DNA from: Herbiconiux sp. L3-i23 | GTDB lineage: Bacteria > Actinomycetota > Actinomycetes > Actinomycetales > Microbacteriaceae | Direction of reading: 5' to 3' | Length of the DNA: 64,000 nt | NCBI RefSeq assembly: GCF_023734115.1 | Contig: NZ_AP025737.1 | Span: 806,001 to 870,000, forward strand | In this document: positions 1 through 8,632 of the stretch, piece after piece | Layout: every line of letters begins with the position of its first letter | How positions within the stretch are numbered: the first letter of the stretch is position 1 | Notes under the pieces: model-generated | The model's database searches: none | The model's input: the letters and a program-made list of their open reading frames with translations, nothing else | Told to the model about the DNA's origin: nothing | Program-made: the position numbers and the translations under genes

Positions 1-227
1 GTGGAGACGAACGTTCCGACCCGCGGACGGATCTCGACGAGTCCCTCCGTCTGCAGCTGCTTGAGCGCTTCGCGCACCGGAGTGCGGCTGACCCCGTACT
101 CCGCGGCCAGGGCGATCTCGGAGAGCCCGACTCCGGTCTCGAGGTCGCCGGCGATGATCTTGGCGCGCAGACGGTCGGCGACCATGAGCTGCATGCTCTG
201 CGTCTCGGACGCCGTCTCGTCTTGCAT
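1..227 (-). CDS. GntR-family transcriptional regulator, N-terminal part (cut by window edge)
   Basis: Read on the minus strand from an ATG at 227-225, the frame is open to the window edge and gives about 75 residues. It begins MQDETASETQSMQLMVADRL and continues with a winged helix-turn-helix: AKIIAGDLETG, then the recognition helix region EYGVSRTPVREALKQL and the wing segment EIRPRVGTFV. The pattern 'G-V-S-R-T-P-V-R-E-A-L' is the hallmark of GntR proteins, often of the FadR/FCD branch. The effector domain lies outside the window, so the subfamily cannot be set. The gene is divergent from the transport/catabolic operon that starts at 389, so it probably controls that operon. An imperfect inverted repeat (221-232 and 274-285, one mismatch) lies between them and could be an operator. 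Confidence 0.85.
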   Translation of the reverse strand, partial: MQDETASETQSMQLMVADRLRAKIIAGDLETGVGLSEIALAAEYGVSRTPVREALKQLQTEGLVEIRPRVGTFVS

Positions 228-348
228 GCCAGTGACGATAGAGCGGTGCGCGCAATGGTGTCAACGTGCGGCGCTGCCATGCAAGTAACGATCTGTGGTG
301 CTGAATATTTCGCGTTTGTTTCAGTCTTTGTCGGCGGTGGCGCGGCGG

Positions 349-377
349 TTGACATGCCGGTGGCGAGGTGTGAATAC
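349..377 (+). promoter_or_regulatory. Putative sigma70-type promoter of the alpha/beta hydrolase operon
   Basis: A perfect -35 hexamer TTGACA at 349-354 is followed after 17 bp by GAATAC at 372-377. Transcription would start near 384, only about five bases before the ATG at 389. The mRNA would therefore be nearly leaderless, which is common in actinobacteria. No Shine-Dalgarno sequence precedes the ATG, which fits this reading. Inference from sequence only. Confidence 0.5.
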
Positions 378-388
378 TCGTCGCTACC

Positions 389-1225
389 ATGCAACAGGCC
401 CCCCGGTTCGTCGCAGAACGAACGCTCACCGATTCCGCCCCTCGGATCGCCTTCTTCGAGTTCGGCGACCCCGCCGGGCCTTCCGTCGTGCTGCTGCACG
501 GCGTCGGCAGCTCGGCGTCGACCTGGGCCGAACTCGCGCCGCTGCTCGACCCGGCGCGTCACTACCTGCTGCCCGACTATCGCGGCCACGGAGCGTCCGA
601 CGCGCCCGACGGCCCCTACGTCGTCGACGATTTCGTCGCCGACCTCGACCGCCTGCTCGATGAACGGGGCATCGCCGACGCCGACCTCGTCGGCTTCTCG
701 ATCGGCGCGGTCATCGCCCTCGCCTTCGCTCTCGCTGAACCAGAGCGGGTGCGGAGCCTCGTGCTGCTCAGCTCGATCGCCGGTCGCACCGACGCCGAAC
801 GCGAACGGGCACTGTCACGACTCGACCTGATCCGCAGCACCCCGCCGGCGGAGCTGGCGCCTTCGAGCGGCGAACGCTGGTTCAGCGAGGAGTTCCGGGC
901 CGCCCGCCCCGACCTCGTCGAGGCCGAACTCGCGATCGTCGGCTCCGTCCGACACGCCCCCTACGCCGCCGCGTACGAGGTGCTCGTCGAAACCGATCAG
1001 CTCGACCGGGCTCCCGAGGTCGCCGTCCCTGCGCTCATCGTCACCGGCGAGAACGACGCGGGATCGACGCCCGCGATGTCCGAGAAGCTCGCCGCGCGCA
1101 TCGCCGACTCCCGGCTGCACATCCTTCCCCGACTCAAGCACTACATGCACATCGAAGACGCCCCCGCCGTCGCCGCCCTGGTGAACGGCTTCCTCGACGA
1201 GATCGCAGCGCCGCCTCGTCCGTGA
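389..1225 (+). CDS. Alpha/beta hydrolase
   Basis: A 278-residue cytoplasmic alpha/beta hydrolase. The oxyanion-hole motif HGVGSS lies near residue 36, and DYRGHGASD follows. The nucleophile elbow is GFSIG with Ser104. The probable acid is Asp223 (GENDAGS) and the catalytic His is His251, in a K-H-x-x-H-I-E context that matches the usual G-H-x-x-x-x-E. The full length and order of elements match esterase or lactonase members such as 3-oxoadipate enol-lactonase-like proteins, but the substrate cannot be read from the sequence. It lies 82 bp upstream of a BMP-type nucleoside importer and is read in the same direction, so it may open a lactone or ester in that pathway (inference). The ATG has no ribosome binding site, and the putative promoter suggests a nearly leaderless message. 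Confidence 0.88.
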   Translation: MQQAPRFVAERTLTDSAPRIAFFEFGDPAGPSVVLLHGVGSSASTWAELAPLLDPARHYLLPDYRGHGASDAPDGPYVVDDFVADLDRLLDERGIADADLVGFSIGAVIALAFALAEPERVRSLVLLSSIAGRTDAERERALSRLDLIRSTPPAELAPSSGERWFSEEFRAARPDLVEAELAIVGSVRHAPYAAAYEVLVETDQLDRAPEVAVPALIVTGENDAGSTPAMSEKLAARIADSRLHILPRLKHYMHIEDAPAVAALVNGFLDEIAAPPRP

Positions 1226-1307
1226 CCTCCTGATCTATTTCCGATCAGGACAGCTCCACCCGCACCATCACCCTCCACAGCACCACCTTCTAGAGAAGAG
1301 ACGCACA

Positions 1308-2351
1308 ATGAGAAAGTCCTCCTGGTTCGGCGGCACCGCCCTCGTGGTGACCGCATCGCTTCTGCTCGCCGGCTGCGCCGGGGGGAGCGACGACCCCGGC
1401 GCCGACGGCGGTTCCGGAGGCGACGAGGTCACCATCTCGGCGCCCCTCAGCGGTCAGCTCGGCGACCAGAGCTTCATGGACTCCGCCAACGAAGGCCTCG
1501 AGCGTGCCGCCGCCGACCTCGGCGTCACCGTCAGCGTCATCGAGGCGGGCGCCGACGACGCTCCGGCCTGGGAGCGCAACCTCACCGAGGCCTCGGCTTC
1601 GGGCGAGAACGACCTCATCGTCACCGGCGGAACGGTGATGGCCTCGACGCTCGAGCGCGTCGCAGCCCAGTTCCCCGACCAGCAGTACCTGATCTTCGAC
1701 TCCGAGTCGGTCGGCGACAACGTCACCGGCATCTCGTACGCGCAGAACGAGGGCGCCTTCCTCGTCGGCGCGCTCGCGGCGATCATCAGCACCAACCCGG
1801 ACTCGTTCCCCCGCTCCACGGGTGCGAACAAGATCGGCCTGGTCGGCGGCATGGACATCCCCGTCATCCGCGACTTCGCGGTCGGGTACGAGCAGGGCGC
1901 GAAGGCGATCTCGCCCGACATCACCGTCGACCTGCGCTTCGTCGGCGACTTCGAGAGCGCGCAGGGCGCCTACGACATCACGACCGCCATCTTCAACGAC
2001 GGTGCCGACGTGGTCTACCAGGTCGCGGGCGCCGCGGGCCTCGGTGTGCTGCAGGCCGGTGAGGACAGCGGCCGCTACGCGATCGGCACCGACTCCGACC
2101 AGAACGGCATCCACCCCGACTCGACCCCGGCGAGCGCCATCAAGTCGGTCGGCAACACCGTATACACGGGCATCCAGCAGTTCCTCGACGGCGAGCTCGA
2201 GCTCGGCACCACGACGGTCGGCAACATCAGCAACGACGGTGTCGGCATCGCCTTCAACGACGACCTCGTCCCGGCCGAGTTCCAGGACCAGATCGACGCG
2301 CTCCGCCAGCAGGTCATCGACGGCGACATCACCGTCGACTCGGCTCTGTGA
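1308..2351 (+). CDS. BMP-family ABC transporter substrate-binding lipoprotein
   Basis: A 347-residue lipoprotein. A basic N-terminus and hydrophobic stretch end in the lipobox LLLAGC, so Cys23 is the predicted lipidated residue, followed by a Gly/Asp-rich linker. The mature part has the features of the basic membrane protein (BMP/PnrA) family: a stretch like DQSFMDSANEG near the start, then IVTGG and the hinge segment KIGLVGGMDIPVIRDFAVGY. Family members bind purine nucleosides and deliver them to an ABC importer. The ATP-binding protein, two permeases and a nucleoside hydrolase follow directly, which strongly supports a nucleoside or related N-glycoside as substrate. The ATG is preceded by an A/G-rich stretch (AGAGAAGAGA) that can act as ribosome binding site. 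Confidence 0.93.
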   Translation: MRKSSWFGGTALVVTASLLLAGCAGGSDDPGADGGSGGDEVTISAPLSGQLGDQSFMDSANEGLERAAADLGVTVSVIEAGADDAPAWERNLTEASASGENDLIVTGGTVMASTLERVAAQFPDQQYLIFDSESVGDNVTGISYAQNEGAFLVGALAAIISTNPDSFPRSTGANKIGLVGGMDIPVIRDFAVGYEQGAKAISPDITVDLRFVGDFESAQGAYDITTAIFNDGADVVYQVAGAAGLGVLQAGEDSGRYAIGTDSDQNGIHPDSTPASAIKSVGNTVYTGIQQFLDGELELGTTTVGNISNDGVGIAFNDDLVPAEFQDQIDALRQQVIDGDITVDSAL

Positions 2352-2402
2352 TCGGATAGCACCCGCGTGACCCCCGCCTCGTTCGATCCGCCAGGAGGAC
2401 CC

Positions 2403-3908
2403 GTGCAACCGCTGCTCAGGATGCGCGACATCGTGAAGCGCTTCGGTGCGATGACCGCGGTCGACCATGTCGACCTCGAGATCCGCGCCGGAGAGGTTCA
2501 CGCCCTCCTCGGAGAGAACGGGGCGGGCAAGTCCACCCTCATGAACTGTCTGTTCGGGCTCGTCCGGCCCGATGAGGGCAGCATCGAGATCGACGGCGAG
2601 GCCGTCGAGATCACCAATCCGCGGCGCGCTCTCGCGCTCGGGGTGGGAATGGTGCACCAGCACTTCAAGCTGGTGCCGTCGCTGACCGTCGCCGAGAACG
2701 TGTTCCTCGGCACCGAGGCGCACGCCGGGCCGTTCGTGCTCGAGAAGGAGCAGATCCGCACCGTCGAGCGGCTGAGCGCGGAATACGGCCTCGAGGTCAA
2801 GCCCCGCGACAAGGTCCGCTCCCTGTCGGTCGGGGCGCAGCAGCGCGTCGAGATCCTGCGGGCCCTTGCGAAGGATGTGCGCATCCTCGTGCTCGACGAG
2901 CCGACCGCCGTGCTCACCCCGGCCGAGACCGAGCGCTTCTTCGAAGTGGTCCGCGGCTTCGCGAAGAGCGGCCTCGCGGTCGTGCTGATCAGCCACCACC
3001 TCAGCGAGGTGCGCCGCATCGCCGACCGCGTCACCGTGCTGCGCCGCGGCGTGCGCGTGGCCACCGAGGAGATCGGCGCCGTCACCAACGCCGACCTCGC
3101 GGCACTCATCACCGGCGACGCGGGCTTCGCTCCGAGCGACGTCGAGATGGGCACCCCCGGCGAGGTGCGTCTCGAAGTCGAGGAGCTACGGCTGAAGAGC
3201 GCGCGAGGCCTCGACGTCGTCGACGGCGTCAGCCTCACGGTGCGCGCGGGCGAGATCGTCGGCGTGCTCGGCATCGCCGGCAACGGTCAGACCGAACTCG
3301 TCGAAGGCATCACGGGGCTCCGAGCACTCGTGAGCGGCCGCGTCGTCGTCGGCGGGACCGACGTCTCGGGCCGGACCCCCGGTGCGGTCCGCAGCGCCGG
3401 ACTCGTGCACATCCCCGAAGACCGCATCGGCCGCGGCATGGCCGGCTACTGGTCGGTCGGCGACAACATCGCCGTCGGCCGCCTCGACGGCAGCACGCTC
3501 GGCGGCCCGTTCCTCTCCCGCAAGCGCATCGGCGCGTTCGCCTCCGACCTCATGGCCCGTTTCGACGTGCGCGCCTCGTCCTCCCGTCAGCTCGCGAAGC
3601 GACTTTCGGGCGGCAACGCCCAGAAGATGGTGCTCGCCCGCGAGCTGTCGAAGGACGCGGACGTCGTCGTCTGCGCCGAACCGACCCGCGGACTCGACAT
3701 CGCCGCCACCGCCTTCGTGCGCGCCGAACTCGTCAAACGCCGCGACGCGGGCGGCGCCATCCTGCTCGTCTCGAGCGAGATCGAGGAAGTCACCCAGATC
3801 GCCGACCGCGTGCTCGTGATGTCGGCGGGACGCATCGTCGCCGAGTACTCGGGACGACGCCCGACCGAGGCCGAAGTCGGCCGCGCCATGTTGGAAGGCA
3901 AATCGTGA
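2403..3908 (+). CDS. BMP-type (nucleoside) ABC transporter, double ATP-binding protein
   Basis: Two fused ABC domains in about 501 residues, as in the RbsA/NupA/YufO family. Domain 1 has Walker A GENGAGKST (residues 37-45), an atypical signature LSVGAQQ and Walker B ILVLDEPTAVLT. Domain 2 has a degenerate Walker A (GIAGNGQTE, no Lys), a good signature LSGGNAQK and a modified Walker B (VVVCAEPTRGLD). One intact and one degenerate site is usual in this family. I place the start at GTG 2403 because AGGAGG lies at 2393-2398, four bases upstream. An in-frame GTG at 2367 would add 12 residues but has no ribosome binding site. The stop overlaps the next gene by four bases (GTGA), so translation is probably coupled. 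Confidence 0.93.
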   Translation: MQPLLRMRDIVKRFGAMTAVDHVDLEIRAGEVHALLGENGAGKSTLMNCLFGLVRPDEGSIEIDGEAVEITNPRRALALGVGMVHQHFKLVPSLTVAENVFLGTEAHAGPFVLEKEQIRTVERLSAEYGLEVKPRDKVRSLSVGAQQRVEILRALAKDVRILVLDEPTAVLTPAETERFFEVVRGFAKSGLAVVLISHHLSEVRRIADRVTVLRRGVRVATEEIGAVTNADLAALITGDAGFAPSDVEMGTPGEVRLEVEELRLKSARGLDVVDGVSLTVRAGEIVGVLGIAGNGQTELVEGITGLRALVSGRVVVGGTDVSGRTPGAVRSAGLVHIPEDRIGRGMAGYWSVGDNIAVGRLDGSTLGGPFLSRKRIGAFASDLMARFDVRASSSRQLAKRLSGGNAQKMVLARELSKDADVVVCAEPTRGLDIAATAFVRAELVKRRDAGGAILLVSSEIEEVTQIADRVLVMSAGRIVAEYSGRRPTEAEVGRAMLEGKS

Positions 3909-5011
3909 CAACGCCCCCACCTCCCACCGAGACCCACGACGACGCCCCGGTCACCGCCGAAGGCGTCGCTCCCCGGACCAACTGGTTCACCGCCGCCCGC
4001 AGGGTCGTTCCGCTCGGCCTCAGCCAGTCGGTCATCGCCGTCGTCCTCGGCATCGCCGTCTGCTTCGTGATCATGCTCGCGGTCGCCTCGAACCCGATCG
4101 AGGCCTTCGGCTCGTTCGTCTTCGGCACCTTCCGCAACCCGTACTCGATCGGCAGCATGATCGCGATCGCCACGGTGCTGGTGCTCACCGCGCTCGCCGC
4201 CGCGGTCGGTTTCCGGGCCGGCGCATTCAACATCGGCGCGGAAGGCCAGCTGGTCCTCGGCGGGCTCGCGGCCGCGGTCGTCGCGGGCAACGCGGGGGTC
4301 GACGGTTTCGCAGGGCAGGCCCTCGCCCTGATCGCCGCGACGGTGACCGGGGCCTTGTGGATCGCGGTGCCGGCCGTGCTGCGGGTGAAGTTCCGCACCA
4401 ACGAGATCCTGACGACCCTGATGTTCAACTACATCGCCGCCGACCTGGCGCTCTTCCTCGTCAACAGCTACTTCCGCGACCCCGACTCGGGCGCGGTCGA
4501 GACTCCGCCGCTCGACGACGGTCTCTGGCTCGCGCGCATCCTGCCGCCGCCGTCGCCCGCGAACGTCGGCGTCATCCTCGTCGTCGTCATCGCGGTGGCG
4601 ATGTGGATCTACTTCGATCGCACCCGATCGGGCATGCGCATGGAGGCAGCCGGGCTGCAGCCGGCATTCGCCGAGTACCTCGGCGTGCGGTCGGGGCGCT
4701 ACCTCTTCCTCTCGCTCGCCGTCAGCGGAGGACTCGCCGGCCTCGCCGGCGGTGTCGCCGTGCTCGGCATCACGCACGCCTACATCTCGGGCTTCTCTCC
4801 GCAGTATGGCTTCCTCGGCATCACCGTCGCCCTGATCGGACGACTCCGGCCGCTGGGCATCCTCATCGCCGCCGTGCTCTACGCCTCGCTGATGACCGGG
4901 GCGACCGCCATGCAGGCCACTTCGAACGTGCCCTTCTCGCTCGTCTTCGTACTCCAAGGAGTGCTCATCCTGCTCATCACCTCTCAGCGACTCGGACGGA
5001 GCAGCTCATGA
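3905..5011 (+). CDS. ABC transporter permease (BMP/nucleoside type, first subunit)
   Basis: A 368-residue polytopic membrane protein of the branched-chain amino acid/ribose permease superfamily (BPD_transp_2). After a Pro/Thr-rich cytoplasmic N-terminus there are about eight to ten hydrophobic segments. The motif FRAGAFNIGAEGQLVLGGL is characteristic of the YufP/NupP group, which forms a heteromeric channel with the next gene product. The segment RSGMRMEAAGLQPAFAEYLG corresponds to the cytoplasmic loop that contacts the ATPase. The start is GTG 3905, overlapping the upstream stop by four bases. The stop overlaps the downstream start (ATGA at 5008). Confidence 0.93.
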   Translation: MTTPPPPTETHDDAPVTAEGVAPRTNWFTAARRVVPLGLSQSVIAVVLGIAVCFVIMLAVASNPIEAFGSFVFGTFRNPYSIGSMIAIATVLVLTALAAAVGFRAGAFNIGAEGQLVLGGLAAAVVAGNAGVDGFAGQALALIAATVTGALWIAVPAVLRVKFRTNEILTTLMFNYIAADLALFLVNSYFRDPDSGAVETPPLDDGLWLARILPPPSPANVGVILVVVIAVAMWIYFDRTRSGMRMEAAGLQPAFAEYLGVRSGRYLFLSLAVSGGLAGLAGGVAVLGITHAYISGFSPQYGFLGITVALIGRLRPLGILIAAVLYASLMTGATAMQATSNVPFSLVFVLQGVLILLITSQRLGRSSS

Positions 5012-5952
5012 CCGTCTTCGGCGACTTCCTCGCCTTGACCCTGACGAGCCTCATCCCGATCCTCGCCCCCGCGATCGGCGGCATGTTCGCCGAGCGGGCA
5101 CGCGCGTCGAACATCGCCCTCGACGGATGCATGCTCGTCGCCGCACTCGCCGCCATCGCGATCGGGGCCGCGACGGGCAGCCCGTGGCTCGGCCTCCTCG
5201 CGGGCGTCGTCGCGGGCGCGGTCTACTCGTCGATCCTCGCCTTCGCCGCGTTCGTCCTCCGCAGCGACCTGCTGATCGCCGGCATCGCCGCCAACCTGCT
5301 CGCCACCGGCGTCACCCTGCTCGTCGTGCAGAACGTGCTCGGCTCCACCGGCACCTATGCGCCGACCGGAGTGCAGCTCATCCCGCGCATCCCGCTCGGG
5401 CCGCTCGCCGAGATCCCCATCCTCGGCGACATGCTCGACCGGCAGAGCGCGCTGCTGTACATCACCGTCCTGCTCTTCGCCGTCGGGGCCGTCGTCATGA
5501 ACCGCACCCGCTTCGGCGTGCACGTCAAGGCCGTCGGCGAGTCCGACGAGGCGGCGCTCGCCGTGGGCATCAAGCCCGTCGCGATCCGCACGGCGACCCT
5601 GCTGATCAGCGGTGCGCTCGCCGGAGTCGGCGGCGCATACCTGTCGATCAGCTCGGTCGCGTCGTTCAACTCGAACCTCACCGGCGGGCTCGGCTTCATC
5701 GCCTTCGCCGCGGTCATCTTCGGACGTGCGACGCCGCTCGGCACCGTGCTCGCCTCGCTGCTCTTCGCCGCCGCCACCGCGCTCGGCATCCAGATCCAGG
5801 GCACAGGCGCCGTGTCACCGCAGCTGCTACACATGCTTCCCTACGTCGCGACCGTCGTCGCGCTCGCGGTGCAGGCCATCGGGCGGCGCCGTCGGGAGCG
5901 GTTCGACGTGTCCGAGACCAACTACGTGCCCGCGATCATCCCGCGCGGCTGA
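5008..5952 (+). CDS. ABC transporter permease (BMP/nucleoside type, second subunit)
   Basis: A 314-residue integral membrane protein, the shorter partner permease (YufQ/NupQ type). It has a hydrophobic N-terminus, then RASNIALDGCMLVAAL, the counterpart of the N-I-G-x-E-G loop, followed by several membrane spans. The loop NRTRFGVHVKAVGESDEAAL is the predicted contact with the ATP-binding protein. The ATG at 5008 overlaps the stop of the first permease (ATGA). A much longer open frame runs upstream from about 4357, but its translation there is Arg-rich out-of-frame sequence, so it was not used. The nucleoside hydrolase gene follows after 23 bp. Confidence 0.93.
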   Translation: MTVFGDFLALTLTSLIPILAPAIGGMFAERARASNIALDGCMLVAALAAIAIGAATGSPWLGLLAGVVAGAVYSSILAFAAFVLRSDLLIAGIAANLLATGVTLLVVQNVLGSTGTYAPTGVQLIPRIPLGPLAEIPILGDMLDRQSALLYITVLLFAVGAVVMNRTRFGVHVKAVGESDEAALAVGIKPVAIRTATLLISGALAGVGGAYLSISSVASFNSNLTGGLGFIAFAAVIFGRATPLGTVLASLLFAAATALGIQIQGTGAVSPQLLHMLPYVATVVALAVQAIGRRRRERFDVSETNYVPAIIPRG

Positions 5953-5975
5953 CCCCTTTACAAAAGCGAGAAGAA

Positions 5976-6947
5976 GTGACGAACGAGCCCACCCCCGTCC
6001 TGGTCGACTGCGACACCGGAATCGACGACGCGATGGCGCTGCTCTACCTGCTGCGCCACGAGGGCGTCGAGGTGGTCGGCATCACGAGCGTGTTCGGCAA
6101 CAACACCGCCGCCCAGTGCGCGACCAACACCCTGCGCGTGCTGGAGCTGGTCGGACGCGCCGACATCCCCGTCGCCGTCGGCGCCGAGGACCCGATCGCG
6201 AGCGAACTCACCTATCTCGCGACCCACGTGCACGGCACCGACGGGCTCGGCGACGCCGGTCTCCCGGTCGATGTCGCCACCGCGCCCGACCCGCGCTCCG
6301 CGGTCGAGCTCATCGACGAGCTCGCGACCCGGTACGCCGGACGTCTGCGCATCCTCGCCGTCGGGCCGCTCACCAACCTCGCCGCCGCCCTGCGCGCCCA
6401 CCCCGACCTGACCGAGCGGGTCGCCGACGTCGTCATCATGGGGGGCGCCGCGGATGCCCCGGGCAACCAGTCGCCCGCCGCGGAGGCGAACATCATCCAC
6501 GACCCCGAGGCGGCGCAGGAGGTCATCTCCGCGTCGTGGCCGACGACGCTCGTGCCCCTCGACGTGACCATGCGCGAGATCCTCACCGAGGCGCACCGCG
6601 AGGCGCTGCTCGCCTCGTCCGAGCCCGCCGCGAACTTCGTCGGCGCCGCGACCGGCTTCTACTTCGAGCACTTCGGCATGGAGTCGTACGGGCGTCTCAG
6701 CTCGCCCTGCCACGACGCGCTCGCCGCGGGCGTGCTCACCGGCGACGTGGTTCCGCTCGTCGCCCCCCTCATCGACGTCGTCGTGGACTGCACCGACGGC
6801 CCCGGCCGCGGCGCGACCATCTGCGACACCCGGGCCAAGTGGCGCGGCTTCACCGGCATCACCGGTGGCAACTGCACGGTCGTGCTCGAGACCGACGGAA
6901 CCTTCCCCGAAACGCTCGTCGCCTCGCTCACCGCGAGTCGGGCGTGA
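5976..6947 (+). CDS. Nucleoside hydrolase (inosine/uridine-preferring type)
   Basis: A 323-residue member of the IUNH family, which hydrolyses the N-glycosidic bond of ribonucleosides to free base and ribose. The calcium-binding signature D-x-D-x-x-x-D-D is intact at the N-terminus (VDCDTGIDDAMAL, Asp11, Asp13, Asp17, Asp18). The C-terminal active-site pair His246-Asp247 is present in SPCHDALAAG. The segment IMGGAADAPGNQSPAAEAN matches the conserved M-G-G-x(n)-E-x-N region. The start is GTG 5976, preceded by GAGAAGAAG. Cytoplasmic placement directly after a nucleoside importer gives a coherent import-and-cleave unit. The stop overlaps the next start (GTGA at 6944). Base preference is not readable. 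Confidence 0.94.
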   Translation: MTNEPTPVLVDCDTGIDDAMALLYLLRHEGVEVVGITSVFGNNTAAQCATNTLRVLELVGRADIPVAVGAEDPIASELTYLATHVHGTDGLGDAGLPVDVATAPDPRSAVELIDELATRYAGRLRILAVGPLTNLAAALRAHPDLTERVADVVIMGGAADAPGNQSPAAEANIIHDPEAAQEVISASWPTTLVPLDVTMREILTEAHREALLASSEPAANFVGAATGFYFEHFGMESYGRLSSPCHDALAAGVLTGDVVPLVAPLIDVVVDCTDGPGRGATICDTRAKWRGFTGITGGNCTVVLETDGTFPETLVASLTASRA

Positions 6948-7726
6948 CGGGCGGGCTCACCGGGCGCACCATCGTCGTCACGGGGGCGGCGGCGGGGCTC
7001 GGGCGCGCGATCGCGCTGCGGCTCGCCGCCGACGGAGCGACCGTCGTCGCCGCCGACCTGCGCAGCAGCGACAGCACTGTCGAGGCGATCGTCGCCGCCG
7101 GCGGCGTGGCCCGCGCCGTGACCGTCGACGTCACCTCCGCCTCCGCCATCGAGTCGCTGATCGAGGAGGCCGCGGGTGTCACCGGGCGCCTCGACGCCGT
7201 CGTGAACAACGCGGGCCGCTTCGGGGGCTCGCGCATCCTCGACACCACGGACGAGGAGTGGGATCACTACCTCGACGTCAATCTGCGTTCCACCTTCCTG
7301 ATGACGCGCGCCGCGATCCGGCGCATGGTCGATCAGGAACAGCGCGACGGCGTCCGCGGTCGCATCGTCAACATGGCGTCGCAGCTCGGCATCACCGGTC
7401 CGCCGGCGGCGCTCGGCTACGCGGTCGCCAAAGCGGGCGTCATCCAGCTGACCCGGCAGGTGGCCGTCGACTACGGGCGCGAGGGCATCGTCGTCAACGC
7501 GATCGCGCCCGGACGCATCATCACGGGCGATCACCCCGGTGAGCGCGAGTACCTCGACGAGGGCACGATCGATGCGGCCACCGAGTTCTCGCTGTCGCGC
7601 ACCCCGTTCTCGCGCCTCGGCGTGCCCGAAGACATCGCCGGCGCGGCGGCGTTCCTCGTCTCCGACGACTGCCGGTTCGTCTCCGGCGCGGTGCTCGCCG
7701 TCGACGGCGGCTGGACCGCGTACTGA
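6944..7726 (+). CDS. SDR-family NAD(P)-dependent oxidoreductase (first of two)
   Basis: A 260-residue classical short-chain dehydrogenase/reductase. It has the cofactor motif TGAAAGLG near residue 13, NNAG in the middle, the catalytic Ser in VNMASQLG, the Tyr-x-x-x-Lys motif YAVAK and the PG motif APGRII. Asp in VAADLRSS at the end of beta-2 suggests NAD preference (inference). The start is GTG 6944, overlapping the nucleoside hydrolase stop, so the two are probably translationally coupled. The substrate is unknown. Position after a nucleoside hydrolase suggests a sugar or sugar-derived alcohol released from the nucleoside. Family members also include 3-oxoacyl-ACP reductases, but the context argues against that. 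Confidence 0.9.
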   Translation: MTGGLTGRTIVVTGAAAGLGRAIALRLAADGATVVAADLRSSDSTVEAIVAAGGVARAVTVDVTSASAIESLIEEAAGVTGRLDAVVNNAGRFGGSRILDTTDEEWDHYLDVNLRSTFLMTRAAIRRMVDQEQRDGVRGRIVNMASQLGITGPPAALGYAVAKAGVIQLTRQVAVDYGREGIVVNAIAPGRIITGDHPGEREYLDEGTIDAATEFSLSRTPFSRLGVPEDIAGAAAFLVSDDCRFVSGAVLAVDGGWTAY

Positions 7727-7764
7727 CCGCCGCTCGCGGCGCCCGCACTGAAGGAAGAGGAAGC

Positions 7765-8538
7765 ATGTTCACTCTCGACGGAACCGTCACGGTCATCACG
7801 GGAGCCGCCTCCGGCATCGGCGCCGCCGCCGCCCGCCGGTTCGCCGCGGCGGGCAGCGATCTCGTGCTCGCCGACCACGCCGCCGACGGCCATGACATGG
7901 ACGCGGTGGTCGCCGATGTCCGCGCCGCAGGGCGCACCGTCGACGTGCTCGAGGTCGATGTCCGCGATGCCGCGTCGGTCGACGCGCTGATCGCCACCGC
8001 CCTCGAACGGCACGGCCGGCTCGACGCGGTCATCGCGAACGCGGCCATCGCCCGTGTGCACCCGCTGTCCGAGATGTCCGAGGCCGACTGGTCCGAGACC
8101 ATCGACGTCGACCTCACCGGGGTGTGGCGCACGTTCCGCGCCGCGGTCGGCCCGATGCGCCTGGCAGGTCACGGGCGACTGCTCGCCACCACCTCGACCG
8201 TCGGGGTGCTCGAGTCGTGGGTGAACCACGCGCACTACTCGGCGGCGAAGGCCGGCATCGCGGGCATGGTGCGCACCCTCGCAACGGAGCTGGGGCCCGA
8301 CGGCATCACCGTCAACGCCATCGCGCCAGGCATCATCGAGACCCCGCAGACCCTCGACCCGGTCAACTCGCTCGGTGCCACCGGCATCGTCGAGGTCTCG
8401 GCCCGTCAGGCGGTGCGCCGCATCGGTCGCCCCGAGGACATCGCCGCGGGCTACCACTTCCTCGCGAGCGCCGACGCCTCCTTCGTCACGGGCCAGGTCC
8501 TGGTCATCGACGGCGGCCGCACCCAGCAGCACGGCTGA
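7765..8538 (+). CDS. SDR-family NAD(P)-dependent oxidoreductase (second of two)
   Basis: A 257-residue classical SDR with TGAASGIG at residues 12-19, Asp at the end of beta-2 (LADHAADG), an ANAAIAR segment in place of the usual NNAG, a catalytic Ser in ATTSTVG and the motif YSAAK. The C-terminus has the family ending VIDGG. It starts at ATG 7765 with GGAAGAGGAAG just upstream, 38 bp after the first SDR. It differs enough from the first SDR to suggest a different step rather than a recent duplication. It is the last gene of the operon; a perfect long inverted repeat follows at 8551-8632. Confidence 0.9.
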   Translation: MFTLDGTVTVITGAASGIGAAAARRFAAAGSDLVLADHAADGHDMDAVVADVRAAGRTVDVLEVDVRDAASVDALIATALERHGRLDAVIANAAIARVHPLSEMSEADWSETIDVDLTGVWRTFRAAVGPMRLAGHGRLLATTSTVGVLESWVNHAHYSAAKAGIAGMVRTLATELGPDGITVNAIAPGIIETPQTLDPVNSLGATGIVEVSARQAVRRIGRPEDIAAGYHFLASADASFVTGQVLVIDGGRTQQHG

Positions 8539-8550
8539 ATGCCCTCCAAT

Positions 8551-8632
8551 ACCCCCGCGAGCGCGGTGTGTTGCTCCGAGCGCGCCTGTATAAACACCCG
8601 CATTGGGAGCAACACACCGCGCTCGCGGGGGT
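8551..8632. repeat. Perfect 27-bp inverted repeat with 28-nt spacer
   Basis: Arms at 8551-8577 and 8606-8632 are exactly complementary over 27 bp, separated by 28 nt. The arms are GC-rich at the base (ACCCCCGCGAGCGCGG) and contain GGAGCAACACACC in the right arm. No T-run follows. It lies 12 bp after the second SDR and just before a possible -10 element of lysA (TAGAGT at 8637-8642). It could be a transcription terminator for the nucleoside operon, a dispersed palindromic repeat, or an operator overlapping the lysA promoter. Confidence 0.8.

Noticed and set aside
2367-2402. Upstream GTG start for the BMP-type ATP-binding protein
   Set aside because: It has no ribosome binding site, whereas AGGAGG sits just before the GTG at 2403, where family similarity begins.
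1290-2999. A 569-codon minus-strand frame across the BMP lipoprotein and the ATP-binding protein
   Set aside because: It is an antisense shadow rich in Asp, Val, Arg and Gly, with no recognisable domain.
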